The notes: generated by a model from the sequence alone, not told the origin. A stretch of DNA of 64,000 nt from Microvelia longipes (GCA_018340805.1 JACMZG010000008.1:77025884-77089883), one strand, 5' to 3'; numbered from the stretch's first letter, positions 34,544-46,050 are shown. Translations and numbers: made by a program.

Positions 34544-34675
34544 AAAAGTCTCGCGAAAATTTTGTTTTCGTCATAAGGGACCTCTGAAACGGATTTGTGT
34601 CGTGGTCCGAGGTTCGAATTCCGCCATGACGCCTATCCCATTAGGCGAATTTTCAAAGGAAATTCGCTAAAAGGT

Positions 34676-34884
34676 TGATGTGAAAGCTTCAAATAGAGTT
34701 TCTTAAAAAAAACCTATCTTTCAGCAACGAATTAAAATTATAATATTGCAATATGCTTTTCTCTATATGTCAGCATTAACAATCAGAAGAGGATTTCGAG
34801 CATATTGCAATATTTTGTTTTTAATTTGTTGCTAAAAGATGTTTTATTTTGAAAAAAACTCTATTTGAAGCTTTCACGTCAACC
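34676..34884. mobile_element. Fold-back element of about 0.2 kb
   Basis: TTGATGTGAAAGCTTCAAAT at the left returns as ATTTGAAGCTTTCACGTCAA at the right. Arms of about 80 bp carry ATATTGCAATATGCT and its complement around a short centre. Non-coding. Confidence 0.8.
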
Positions 34885-35129
34885 ATTTGATTACATTTCA
34901 TTGTTGGAATCCAGTTTGGAATGGGTTTAAAAGGAAATATAAGATTTCCTTACATAGAAGAAATAAAATGCTTTTCCTTGTTACTAGCATTACTAAACCA
35001 CAGAATCTTACCAAGAGTGGAAGACATCGCTTATTAAAAATTAACCGTATTGCAATTATTGATCCATTGTTGCCGAGTGTTCAACATTGAGTAATTAATT
35101 TGAGGATAAGAAGCTATAACGAGAGCTAT

Positions 35130-35985
35130 TACTTTGCTTATTTATACCGTAGGTACATTGGAAATGTATTGTGTTGCAAAAAATTCAAAACCGGGATGTT
35201 ACCGGCATTATCTTTTCCGGGAGTTTTAAGGCCTCTTAAGTTGTTTTACAAAGTTGTCCGTCTGTATGTGTTTGTATGTGTCTGTTATTAATTATCGTAG
35301 CTCCTAGTGATTTAAGCTAGAATGTTGAAACCTTGTACGAAAATCTGCCTATAGGTGTAGTTAGGCTATCCCCAAAGTATTTTATTATGACGTCATTAAC
35401 CCGCAATAATGACTCTGCAAAAATGAAAAAAAAATTTAAAACGCTAAAAATAATATGATCGAATTGAGATTTATTATGTATGTAGCCATGTTTAAGATAA
35501 ACATATTTGCCAACTTTCATCTCGTTATCAGCATTAGTTCAATTCTTATTAAATGACTTGTGTTTGCTTTTTAAAAAAATGTAAAAAAAATCGGAAAATA
35601 ATCCAATTGAGTTGAAATGTGGTACAAGGATATCCATGATTTTTGTTGGATCATAAAAGTTAAGGAGCATCAAGTGTGGTCAGGGCCTGGATAGGTGACC
35701 ACTGGGAATGAAAAGTATATATTTACTATCAGAGGACGATCGAAGCGAGTCCAAAAACGTTTTGCAGTATAAATTTACGACCTGTATATTCTCAGGTTTG
35801 ATCAAGGGGACTTTAATTCTATAATAAAGTATCCTCGATCAAGCCTTAGATGGAGTTCTATAAACTTTCCAGTGCAACAAAGAACAAACTATTAGATTTG
35901 TATATTCTAAGGACGAGCGATGCGAGCCCGAAACAGGGAGTATGAGCGTAGCGAATTCGATGTGATGAGGAAAAGTTTCCGAGGT
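35130..35985 (+). repeat. DR dispersed repeat, copy 5, with a 0.1-kb insertion
   Basis: Near full length, from GCTTATTTATACCGTAGGTA to GATGTGATGAGGAAAAGTTT. Between the second-last and last hairpin motifs it carries an insertion (about 35790-35905) with an internal inverted match (TTTGATCAAGGGGACTTTA against TAAAGTATCCTCGATCAAG), flanked by TGTATATTCT on both sides, which looks like a target duplication. Other copies read straight through TTGTATATTCT. Confidence 0.8.
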
Positions 35986-36547
35986 ACTACGATTTTTTTG
36001 TATTGCTTTTGTAAGTTATCAACGAAGGTTATGACTGGCAACTAACAAAAGTAGTCAATAAACTAAGATATGAGTCGCTCAACAATTAATAAATATCATA
36101 GTTAATTGGCTTAACTTATAAATATCATGCTTTTTTCTTTGGCAAAAAGTTGTCAATGGAATGAAAGCCGTCTCATTTATTGAAAGATAGTAATTTAAAC
36201 TCACCAAAAAAATAAATCAGTAAATGATAAAAGCAAATTGACAAACTTTATTAAAAAGGAAAGGAAAATAAGGGACAGCTTTTTCTGTTGAAAATCTCAG
36301 AAAGAACATAGTTTTTAGATTTAATATGAAGATATTGGATTTTTACTTTATAGAGAGGTTATATGACTCTGGATTATGAGGAAGGGGATAAAAGATACTG
36401 TTAAAGGAGAAGAAACTAAAGAAAATTCTTTACATTGAATTTTGTTCTTCTTATTGTTAACCAAAAAGTATTAAACTTCCCCAAAATGTAAATCAAAGCT
36501 TTTATTTTATTTATTAGGTTTAATGTTTAATTGAATAAACCTACCGT
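35986..36547. other. Gene-free spacer
   Basis: No supported gene; A+T-rich. Confidence 0.4.
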
Positions 36548-37410
36548 TTACGTCCAATCATTTGTGTCATTTAGCCAGTTTATCAGTACATCTTTGGTAA
36601 GTACAACTGAGTCCAAAAAGCGTAGTCTGAACTCTTTTAAAGTTATATCATTAGATACTACAGAGTTTTGCAAAACATTGATAGTTGATACAATATAATT
36701 GTGCGAGAGACACCTAGGAAAAGTAACAAAACGCAATGCTACATCTGGAAACTGTTCCATCATTCGACATTCGTCATCATTGATGGCTCGACATAAGGTC
36801 ATGTCCCGCTCTGTTTCGTTACGTCTAACTCATCAGGGCGCCGACATAGCCTGAACTCACCCTGACCTTCAATTAATTCCGAAGAATATAATGTTAAGTA
36901 TTTACCAGAGGCGAGCGGTGCTCTCTTACCGCTATCATGCATGGCAAGCAAAACATATTTGATACTACCGAGTTTTGTAAAACATGAATAGTTGACACAA
37001 TATAATTGTAAGAGAGACACCTAGGAAATGTATCAAGCAAAATGCAACTTGCTTGATACATTTCCTAGGTGCCTCTCGCACAATTATATTGTGTCTTTTA
37101 AAGTTGTCCACTTTAAAATAAAATGGAAAAAATTCTCTGTAGAGCCTCTGTTGCCCAGATTACAATACCACTGTTTAGGTGGTGTCCATTTGATATCATT
37201 TAAACCTAAATAATTGGTATAGTTGCCTTGAAAAATTTGCTTTTTTGGTAAGATGACAGCGTGCCACTATTAATATAATAGCCTGATTTAAGCTCCTTAT
37301 ATAGAGGGGCAAAACTAGACTGCCCCACTTTTTCTTGTAACTTTATTTAATCTAAAATACATTCTGATGCCTCTTGGAGACTATTCAACTCTTTTCAGTA
37401 AATAGAAAGG
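36548..37410 (-). pseudogene. Decayed protein-coding remnant of unknown family
   Basis: Several minus-strand frames read like real protein rather than noise, but the order is broken by stops, frameshifts and rearrangement. From upstream: a frame at about 37400-37240 with SLQEASECILD and then SSFAPLYKELKSGYYINSGT across one stop; another at about 37240-37090 with GNYTNYLGLNDIKWTPPK and QWYCNLGNRGS; then 37020-36799 with MHDSGKRAPLASGKYLTLYS and GEFRLCRRPDE; then 36802-36548 with MTLCRAINDDECRMMEQF and a Leu/Val-rich end, FLDSVVLTKDVLINWLND. TFPRCLSHNYIVS-like peptide occurs three times because the DNA is duplicated. I do not recognise the family; it could be a mobile-element protein or an integrated foreign gene. 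Confidence 0.45.
36640..37115. repeat. Local duplication and inversion within the unknown remnant
   Basis: A segment with AGTTTTGCAAAAC...TACAATATAATTGTGCGAGA and GACACCTAGGAAA (36655-36730) recurs in direct orientation at 36965-37035. It appears again inverted at 37050-37100, forming a hairpin (GTATCAAGCAAAATGCAACT...) at about 37030-37058. Confidence 0.7.
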
Positions 37411-38265
37411 TTTAGTTTGTGGCACTAATTACCAAACTTTTTTCCATCACAATTGTTTTAATATTAAAAGGTTAAAAGAAAAAGTTAGACAGTTTAACTT
37501 CATTACAATTTTTTTTTTTTAATTTAAACTTATAGATTATTTTTTATTAATTTTAGGGTTCTAGATCAATATGTTTAAGCGTTTAACTTATCATTATCAA
37601 TAAGTTTAACTTTTATATATTTTATAAGTTCGAATAAGAAGAAGCGTTTTGAAACTGTACACTTATTTTTTTTAATAGCAGCAAAACTTAAAATATAAAA
37701 TGTCAAGTGCCTCATTTTTCACAGCTCACATCACTCTATATCTTGGAGTGTTGAGCAAAGAGTTGAACTAGGAAAGCACTTATCCTATAAAAACTTGTTT
37801 GCTTTTCATTAACCGGGCTAAATTTGAGAATAAATTTAAGAAAAACTTTTTATAAGTTGTTATAAAGAAACAATTAAGAGCTGGCTGGAAAAAAATTCGG
37901 AGTTGAGAGTTGTGGAATTTCCATCCATGCTGTTTTCGTTGACAGTTTGGTAAAAAAATGTAAAAATAGTGTATTATACTGCAGTACAAGGAAGATGTTG
38001 ACAAGTCGAGATATCATTATATTTATAAAACATGAAATAATTCACCACCGAACTAGATCAAATTCAAAGCCAAAGGCGACGTCTTGTACCTAGAGTACAA
38101 ACCTTGGTTTGATGACAACCATCATACTTATAAATTGTGTTACACCCGCGAAGAAAAGACCGGATATACTTACATTGCATGTTATGTCTAAGTTTAAAGT
38201 TCAATATTCCGCGAAAAAAATCTCAACGATAATGATTAATTACTTGGCTCAATTTATCAGACAAA
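37411..38265. other. Gene-free stretch
   Basis: A+T-rich with no supported gene. Confidence 0.45.
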
Positions 38266-38880
38266 TAACCCAAGGGAGTAAAAAGTAACTTTCTCTCCCT
38301 TGGGAGTGAAAAGTGTTTTCTATTATTGGGTTATTAGAACCAATTAAACCAATTTTTTAGGGGAGTGGTATTCTTTAAATTTATAAAGGTGACCGATCAT
38401 TTTTTTGTAATTTTCCCGGGGGTGGCACCCCAAAATTTAAAAGGGGGACCCGACAAAAAAAATTGTATTGGCTCAAAATCCATTTCAGGTCAAAAGAAGT
38501 TGTTTGGAGCAATAAAAAACATTTTTGGTTTTTTTTGGGGGCAGACCCCCTATATTTATAAGGGGGTCCGTCCCAAAAAATAAGAATAAAATACAACAAA
38601 AAATGTTAAAATAAAATCAATGTCTGGAGATAAAATTATGTATGCACCTTGGGAGTAAATTGCTATTTTCCCCCTCGCAATTATCTCTCTCGGCTTCGAA
38701 TTAGGAGTTAATAGTCATAACTTCCTCGGCTTTGCCTTAAGAATTTAACACAAAAATCCCTCGGCTTCACCTCGGGAGGTAAATAATTTGGTTCCCTCGG
38801 CCTTCGCCTTAGGAGCCAACTAAGTGCTAAGGGAAATAATACCAATCTTTACTCTCTTGGTGCATAAATAACTATTGTTA
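38266..38880 (+). repeat. R repeat, copy 1, with CTCGGCTTCGCC-type motifs
   Basis: The sequence begins ACCCAAGGGAGTAAAAAGTA. It then has two blocks with GGGGACCCGACAAAAAA and GGGGGTCCGTCCC, and ends in four imperfect units of CCCTCGGCTTCACCTCGGG type (38680-38815). It is inverted relative to 45395-46050. Short frames over the G/C-run blocks (38365-38600) lie on both strands and are not genes. Confidence 0.75.
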
Positions 38881-39799
38881 TAAAATTTACTTGGCAAATA
38901 AGGTAGATAAATTGGTAAATTAAATTTAAGTTTTTTATTGTTACCGATTTTATTTATAACAAAATTTTCCATGTCTTTGTTATTGATTATTAATGATATT
39001 GAGAAATGTTTTTCTTAATAATTTATAGCATAATGAAAGCAACTCTAGCGACGGCTAGAGTTGATGATGGCTAGTTAGTATGATTTAAGATTTATAAACC
39101 ATTAAAATATTTTACAAGTATATATAATACTGTTAAACACAGGGTTGCCATCTAGTGGAACTATGACTGGACATCAACAAGAATGTAATCTTTAGCGCTC
39201 CTCGCGGCAAATAGATGAACTCAAAACTGTACAAAAGCTTCTTTTACGCAGTGTTCTGTAACGTAGGGGATAAAGTGTACCTAATTAGATGAGTTATCTT
39301 CTTAAAATTTATTTATTTAAAGTCGAGTATATACTTTAAATAAATAAATTTATTAACTTATTTATTTAACTAATATTTAAATTAATTACGTAAAATTAAT
39401 TTTACGTATTTTATTTTATTTTTTTACTTTTTTACGTACTACACGAACTGCTACGTGGAAGATATTATAAGGAGTAAAGTTAGTTTCTTTTCCCAACCAT
39501 CTATTTTGGTTTCTGAGTTAAAGACAGATGAACCAATTTTATTATGATTATACATATTAATGAGTTGAAAATGAGGAAAATAATTATTGCAAGGATAAAA
39601 TAAAACACCAATTTGCTTCAACGGAGAATAAATAAAATGTAAATTTATATCAAACTAATTGTTTATTAGTATAGTTCTTTATGAAAATATTGACACAATA
39701 TTTTAGCAAAGTATCATATGGTTTGTGAATTTAAATTATATGCGGTGAAACGTATGATTTGCTAATAATATGTTGACATATCATGACATATAGATGAGT
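38881..39799. other. Gene-free A+T-rich stretch
   Basis: No supported gene. An inverted AAATAAATAAATTTATTAAC-type low-complexity patch lies at 39310-39400. Confidence 0.4.
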
Positions 39800-40130
39800 A
39801 TATTTTCAATCATCAGCAAAGAAAGCAGTATATGTGAATGAAGGTAAATCATTTATTAAGACTAAAAAGAGCAGCCGTCCCAAAACTGAACCTTGATGTA
39901 CGCCAAACGACACGTGAAATGGTTCAGAAACGAAGTTATTTCTTTTAACCTAACAAAATCTGTTTGTCAGAAAGATTTCAAACCATTTGAACAATATGGA
40001 TTAGTTAATATTAAAGAAAGCTTACGGAAAAGTAATTTGTGGTCGATTCTGTCAAAAGCTTTGCGTAGATCAAAGTATATTGCGTCTAACCTGACGCCTC
40101 TTTGCACTGCCTCTTTGCGACGTGCGGGGC
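39800..40130 (-). pseudogene. LINE reverse transcriptase fragment
   Basis: On the minus strand the sequence reads AIYFDLRKAFDRIDHKLLF (about 40095-40035), the RT motif-A region, with its catalytic Asp. Across a few frameshifts and stops it continues with an FGVHQGSVLG-type block followed by INDLPS (about 39905-39845), then AFFADD (about 39825-39810), the catalytic FADD box. This is the spacing of Jockey/CR1-type non-LTR RTs. About 100 codons survive; the stop right after FADD and the lost thumb show that the copy is dead. The 95-codon plus-strand frame over the same place is its antisense shadow. Confidence 0.75.
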
Positions 40131-40229
40131 AACAGAAGATGGAAGAAAATAATTATTTTTACTTTTTATTTCGCCTATGATTACACGCCCTGTTAGATAA
40201 AAATATATTTTGATATCTCCGAAATTCTG

Positions 40230-40562
40230 AAAAGGTAACATTTTCAAAAAAATCTACAACAGCGAATCATAAACTATACGTTCCGTAGTACGTAAAAAAT
40301 TCAACGTAAGAAGAAGTAGTTAGGGCCCCATTAAAAATCATTAAGTTCTAACCATGAATTACCCACAAAAGCAAACGGTCTCTATATATGAGCTTGAAAA
40401 AAAATCAACTAAACTAAGATACAATAACATTTTCAAAAAATCTACAACAACGAATCATAAACTCAACGTAGTTCCGCAATACTTAAAAATTCAACGTACG
40501 AAAAAAAAGTTAGGGCTCTATTAAAAAGCATTAAGTTCTAACCATGAATTACCCACAAAATT
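40230..40562. repeat. Two-copy tandem of about 190 bp
   Basis: AACATTTTCAAAAAAATCTA through AACCATGAATTACCCACAAA occurs at about 40239-40375 and again at 40429-40560 with small differences. Confidence 0.8.
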
Positions 40563-40622
40563 AAGGGACTTCGGTACTTTCCCTCGCAACTTTGGACTCG
40601 CTTCGCTCGTCTCCAGAAAAGC
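40563..40622 (-). repeat. DR dispersed repeat, fragment (copy 6)
   Basis: Only the terminal 60 bases: GGTACTTTCCCTCGCAACTT, then GGACTCGCTTCGCTCGTCTCC, the hairpin motif in complement. It directly follows the 190-bp tandem. Confidence 0.65.
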
Positions 40623-41437
40623 AAGATTATCCTAACGTCATGAAAGTCCTTGAAACGCATAATAATGAAAAACTTCGAAGTCGGGTTTCAAGGGTGAAGA
40701 CAGTAGATGGTAAGGAAAAATAAAAAGGTACAATAAGTTCAAAAATTATCGTCAGATTAATTCTTACATTTCAAATAAAAGGCAGGTCAATTTTTTCGAA
40801 TAAGCAAGCTGTAATACAGAATAGTAAAATGAAAAATATACTCTCTTGTTTTGTTTACCAAGCTATCGTGTTTGTTTATTATCCTTGTGTAATCTATTTG
40901 AGAGTTTTCTATGGTTTATTATTTGTTTTTCCTTCTGAAAATTAAATAATACATAAAAATGTATCTCCTCTTGTTACGCAACTTGTACCCATATTTATTC
41001 GCATTGGAAAAAAATTGAGGAAATAGGTCCAAAGACTTGCACGGATTTCCTTTGGAAACGCAAGAGTTGTGTTAGGGTTATTTTTACAAAGACATCGACT
41101 CTATAAACAAAATTTTGCAAAGGAAATTCGTAAGAAAAATGAAAAAACAAATAAAAACGTTCTCTAGCGTTTCAAAGAGAATTATATGATGGGTAAATAA
41201 AATGGGAATTGATTCATCAACGTTATGTCATACAAGGTAATAAAACTTTTTCAATCCTCAGTTTAAATAAAGCTTTGTTTTTATCTTTTAATACAACAAT
41301 ATAAATATCATGGAGGAGGCTTGACGGTATTTCAAACCTTTTCCAAAATGAACTTGATTCAGATTCACTCGTTTCTGCTCTTGAACAACACCTATTTTTC
41401 AAAAGTTATAATAATACTTTAGATTTTTAGATTATAA
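40623..41437. other. Gene-free stretch
   Basis: No supported gene. Around 41050-41150 it has TTTCCTTTGG and AAAGGAAATTCG pieces like those in the fold-back family at 33.1 kb. Confidence 0.4.
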
Positions 41438-42376
41438 TACGACACACGGCTAAAATCAATTGACAGCCCGCCAAAATCTCAATGCTTTCAACCCTCTTTT
41501 TTAAATTAAAAAATCCCTTCTTTTATGTAACAGAAAAAATTCCCTACCCTGGCAACACTGAAAGTCAGGTTATGTTTTGAATTTTATTATTTGTTTTTAT
41601 TTGATATAATAATTTTATTTTTAAAAATTATTTATTTACTTCTTAAGTAGGAATATTGTTGTACCTTATAAATTTACCAACTAAATGTTGCTTTAAATTT
41701 GTTCGGGAAGTATGAATTAAGGCGATCCTGCAAAGAGGGGGGGGTAAAAATAACTTAAATGGAAATATCTCCGGTTCTCGGCAAAATATCAAAATTCTAA
41801 GACGGTACTTCACTTGTAATTTTTATTCTGCACATTTTAAGACTCATTTCAACCTTCTGGAGCAAACAACAGTGGCGCAATTTGAGAACTACTTTAAAAA
41901 TTGTAGTTCTCAAATTGCACCACTGTTTTTTGCTCCAGAAGGTTGAAATGAGTCTTAAAATTGACTTAATATTGAAAGACATGGCATTTTCAAAAAAAAA
42001 AAAATGCTGTCTTTTGGTTGCCAGAGCACAGAACCTGCGCTGTTCTCAAATAGCTTGAAGAATACGTCCATGCGTCAAATATAGGCAGTCAGATCATATA
42101 ACAACTCTGCAATAATTGGATGAATTGAACAGATGGAATGAAACGAAACAAAATCAAACAGATAAATATGCACAATGAGGGAAATAAAAGCGACGCGAGG
42201 TTACAAATATTTACAACCAGTGTTGCCTTTTATGATTTTATTTACGAAAAAGGTATTTTTTATACCGAGGTTGGCATTAGGTGGAGGGGCAAAGAGCGGG
42301 GTCGGTCTGAACCAATAGAATTCTTTCCCTCACAGATTTTTGGAGCGCTGTCAATTGATTTTAGCCGTGTGTCGTA
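41438..42376. mobile_element. TIR element TACGACACACGGC, copy A
   Basis: The left end TACGACACACGGCTAAAATC...AATTGACAG is mirrored at the right by CTGTCAATTGATTTTAGCC...GTGTCGTA, giving a terminal inverted repeat of about 30 bp. The interior shares CTGGCAACACTGAAAGTCAG, AATGCTGTCTT and AATAGAATTCTTTCCCTCAC with copy B (61516-62411). No transposase. An 83-codon frame at 42138-42389 covers its right end but is not preserved in copy B. Confidence 0.8.
41834..41961. repeat. Palindrome inserted in TIR element copy A
   Basis: Arms of about 60 bp (ATTTTAAGACTCATTTCAAC and its complement) around AGTTCTC...GAGAACT. Copy B lacks it, so it is a later insertion or local event. Confidence 0.85.
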
Positions 42377-43030
42377 CTATAATATCTAATTAATTAAAAA
42401 AAAAAAACATAGAAAATGAAGTGACTGAGTAGTTAAATATATAAATGCTCATTCAGTTACATTGTTTAAACGGGTTAAAAGAAATCAGTTTGAAGTTAGA
42501 TTTGAAATTAAGTCTATATTCTCGAAAGTAATTTAAACTTAAGTTTGATCATATTTATTACATCGTTTTGGCCACAAAGAGTATAACCTTATACGGTAAG
42601 ATTGCCAAATTCAATCTTTGACAGACTACTAGCGCTTGTCCACCAAAATAGTGGTAAAAATGGAAGCACATGACACTCCTTTCCGCCATATACAAAACTT
42701 TCATTGATCTTTTGGAAACTGTCACATATTAGCTCATTGGGCTGTTTTTGGACATCCTAAAACGGCACTGCGTATCATACTGTCTGTTCTATTTCCAATC
42801 TGTTCACAATGGTTATAAAATTAACAATGAGTCATAAAAAATATCCAATAATCAAGTAAACATCTTGTGCTCGAGTTTTTCTGTCACACCGGAAATGCTC
42901 AAGTCTGACTGATTATAACCATTAAGCTTTTCTCCACTATCTTGGGGGACCAGCGATCGCTGAATCTGGACCCCCTAGCTTATAAATCCAAACGCTGCCA
43001 AAAAATAAAGTTTCTCTATTTATTGGTGGG
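42377..43030. other. Gene-free; contains a diverged relative of the 10-kb block arm
   Basis: At about 42866-42980, TTTCTGTCACACCGGAAAT and TTTTCTCCACTATCTTGGGG match the right arm at 16080-16160 in the same order. No supported gene. Confidence 0.5.
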
Positions 43031-43377
43031 GATGTGGTTGAGAAATTTGCTAGCAAAGGATGTGCTTGAGAAACGTGCTAGCGAAAGATGTGATTGAGAA
43101 ATATGCTAGCAAAGGATGTGCTTGAGAAACTTGCAAGCGAAAGATGTGCTTGAGAAACTTGCTAGCGAAAGATGTGATTGAGAAATGTGCTAGCAAAGGA
43201 TGTGCTTGAGAAACTTGCTAGCGAAAGATGTGATTGAGAAATGTGCTAGCAAAGGATGTGCTTGAGAAACTTGTTAGCGAAAGATGTGCTTGAGAAACTT
43301 GCTAGCGAAAGATGTGATTGAGAAATGTGCTAGCAAAGGATGTGCTTGAGAAACTTGCTAGCGAAAGATGTGATTGA
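43031..43377. repeat. 28-bp minisatellite, 12.4 units, with a 140-bp higher-order repeat
   Basis: Units run GATGTGNTTGAGAAANNTGC then TAGCRAAR. Every unit is exactly 28 bp. Units 5-8 are identical to units 10-13 as far as the array goes, and unit 4 is nearly identical to unit 9, so a five-unit (140-bp) block was duplicated. No conserved frame: 28 is not a multiple of 3 and TGA occurs in every unit. Confidence 0.95.
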
Positions 43378-43540
43378 TACTTCTGTTTTTGTAAGATCCC
43401 GGCTCGACAACTGGCTCATAGTTGTCATCCAAACTTAAATTTGACTTTATATGTATGTACAAAATGTTATTAGCTTAGGTTAATATTGCATGTAGCTTCT
43501 TAAAATATTAACTTTTACATTTTCTTTAAAAACTCATAAT

Positions 43541-43810
43541 AAAAAATATTCTGGCAAGTGGGGACCGTATGATGGGCATATTTCTCTAGGGAATTCAGGC
43601 TTCATTGATAAAAAATATTTTTTTGTTTTATTTTACGATTCACAGTCCGACTGTTAGCATTACTATGTTTTATATTTTTCTAGAGTTAAAAAACAGTATG
43701 CTAACAGTCGGACTGTGAATCGTAAAGTAAAACAAAAAAATATTCTTAATCAATGATGCAAGAATTCCCAAGAGAAATATGCCCATCATACGGTCCAGAA
43801 TATTCTTTTT
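43541..43810. mobile_element. Fold-back element of 0.27 kb
   Basis: Arms of about 120 bp: AAAAAATATTCTGGCAAGTG...GACCGTATGATGGGCATAT is mirrored by ATATGCCCATCATACGGTCC...AGAATATTCTTTTT. The inner part has the complementary pair GATTCACAGTCCGACTGTTA / TAACAGTCGGACTGTGAATC. Related in layout to the element at 33.1 kb. Confidence 0.85.
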
Positions 43811-43994
43811 AGTGCCGGAACACCCTTAAGACCTGTGGAAAATAGCATATGACTTTATGAATTTCATTGGTCTACAAGGAAAGTGGACTTAAAAGAGATG
43901 GGAGGGGGACAAAATATACCATGATTAACAACAGATTTCTACAATTCTGAGGTATGATAGCATATAGATATAAATGAAAGCTAATTCTATAGAT

Positions 43995-44448
43995 AAAAAT
44001 TCTGACTCGATGGTTCTCATACCGGGTGAATTTCCTTTGAAATGCGTACATCCGGTCTTAACAATCTATTTGTGCTTAAGGCTCCGGTTTATGCTTTATA
44101 ACTTGATTAGTTACTCTATTATCAAGCACTACTCGTAACTCTTTTGACTGTATTTTCTAAGGAAATGGGCATCATTATCTTGCAGTTGGTTATACAAGAC
44201 TATGCCTCTAAAATTGGCAGTACACACCATTATTTATAGTGTTTAAAAGGTTTTAGTGCATTCCTTTAGAAAATACAGACAAAATGAGTTACCAGTAGTG
44301 CTTGATAATTCAGTAGAAAAACCGGAACCTTGAATCGAAACTTTGAACCAGAAACCGGAACCTTGACCAAGAAATAGATTGTTATGTGCGGAAGTATGTA
44401 TTTCAAAGGGAATTCCGGTATGGGTACCACCGCACCAGAATTCTTTTG
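43995..44448. mobile_element. Diverged fold-back relative of the 33.1-kb element
   Basis: It shares AATTTCCTTTG, CAAGCACTRCTCGTAACTC, TGTATTTTYYAAGGAAATG and CTATGCCTCTAAAATT with 33131-33847 and keeps a weaker palindrome. The following DNA (44449-44820) also parallels 33850-34670. Confidence 0.75.
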
Positions 44449-44820
44449 TAGTTTAAAATAACTTTAATTTTCATTATATTAACTTACATAACGAAAATGA
44501 AATTATCGACCTTACCAGAATTTAAACTCAGGTATCCTGACTTTGAGTACTTTTAATGTCATTAAGTTCTTGTATTGACTCCGGACCATTTTGATTCAAC
44601 TCATAGGCCCAATTATCTAAAACGACTCTCCACATGAAATAGGTTTTTTACCAGCTGTATTTTATGGTTTCTGGTAATTAGCATCCATTTTTTACCGTTT
44701 GATCATTTTAAGTGGTCGTAACAGACTCTCGTCATAGTCCTAGGTTTGACTCCCGCTATGACGCTTATCTTATTAGCAAATTTTTCCAAAGGAAATTCGC
44801 TTAAAACTAAAGCACTATTT
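44449..44820. repeat. Downstream block shared with 33850-34670
   Basis: It contains GTATTGACTCCGGACCATTT, TCTAAAACGACTCTCC and GTCATAGTCCTAGGTTTGAC..CCCGCTATGACG, and ends AAAGGAAATTCGCTTAAAA, in the same order as the first copy. The two loci therefore derive from a longer duplicated unit. Confidence 0.6.
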
Positions 44821-45394
44821 CATTGTAATTGAGGTGAAAATATAACTCAGAAACTAAAACTTAGTGGCATATTTAACAAAAAAAAAACTTTATCGAACCC
44901 TTCATTTTACCTTAAACTTTTTGAGTCTTAAAATGCCCATTTCCTCGACGAAAAGTTAAAAATGTTCTTCAACAACTTTTGTTAAGTATATAAAAAAAAC
45001 TCTGAAAAAACAAATTTAAAAAGCTCCTGAAGCATTAAGCCCTATCTTAAGGTTACTTTTATAAAATAAAGAGATTTTTTTTATTAAGTCAAGACTAAAA
45101 TTGGACTTATTTTAGGCTTGACTTTATTGAAAGGGGATTAGAATACATTTGATTGGATGAGTGTATACTTTCAATATTTCAATAAATGCAAATAGTTTTT
45201 ATAAATTCAAACATTAGTCAGAAGTGTCGGGGTTCTATTTGAAATACCTACTTGGTTACACTATTGGAACTTAAAAGGAGACATTTACCTAAATAAGTGA
45301 CTTTGAATAATAAAAAACGTTTAGTAACCCTGCTTGGTAGATTTTTGACCATAAAACAGTAATGAACTTAGAATGATGCTATATATCGAGGGAG
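44821..45394. other. Gene-free stretch
   Basis: A+T-rich, no supported gene. Confidence 0.4.
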
Positions 45395-46050
45395 CATCAC
45401 TGTGAGCATAATATAAGCATAAAATAAATTAATTTATGCACCAAGGGAGTAAAGAATGGTATTATTTTCTTGAGCAGTTAGTTGGTTACTTAGGCGTAAG
45501 CCGAGGGAACCAAAGCATTTAACTCCCAAGGCAAAGCCAGGAGGTAGGTAATTGTGAATAGAAAAATAGTATTTTACTCCCAAGGTACATACAAGATTTT
45601 ATCTTAAGAAGTTGACGTCATTTAATTATTGTTTTATTCTTATTTTTATATTTTTGTAGGATTTTATTATATTTTTTTTTGGTCGGGTCCCCCTTTTAAA
45701 TTTCAAGGGTGCTGTCTCCAAAAAAATCAATTCTATCATTGATCCAAACAACGTTTTTTTTACCTAAAACGGATTTTGAGCCAATAATACATTTATTTGG
45801 TCGGGTCCCTCTTTTAAATTTTGGGGATGTTGGCCCTCGGAAAAGTGTTACAAAAATTGATCGGTCCTCTGTTTAATTTTTAAGGATACCGCTTCCCTAA
45901 AAAAAGGATATAATTGGCTCTAATATCCCAATAATAGAAAACACTCTTTCTTCCCAAAGGAGAAAAAGTTACTTTTTTTCCCAAAGGAATGAAAAGTAAC
46001 TTTACCTCCCTTGGGAGTGAAAAGTGCTTTTTTACTCCCTTAAAACTAGT
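45395..46050 (-). repeat. R repeat, copy 2, inverted relative to copy 1
   Basis: Carries the complement of the copy 1 landmarks: TTAGGCGTAAGCCGAGGGA and ACTCCCAAGGCAAAGCC at the left, TTTTGGTCGGGTCCCCCTTT twice in the middle, and TACCTCCCTTGGGAGTGAAA at the right. The pair brackets about 6.5 kb. Confidence 0.75.

Noticed and set aside
43031..43377. Possible short CRISPR array or coding repeat
   Set aside because: The 28-bp units abut without spacers and have a TGA in every unit.
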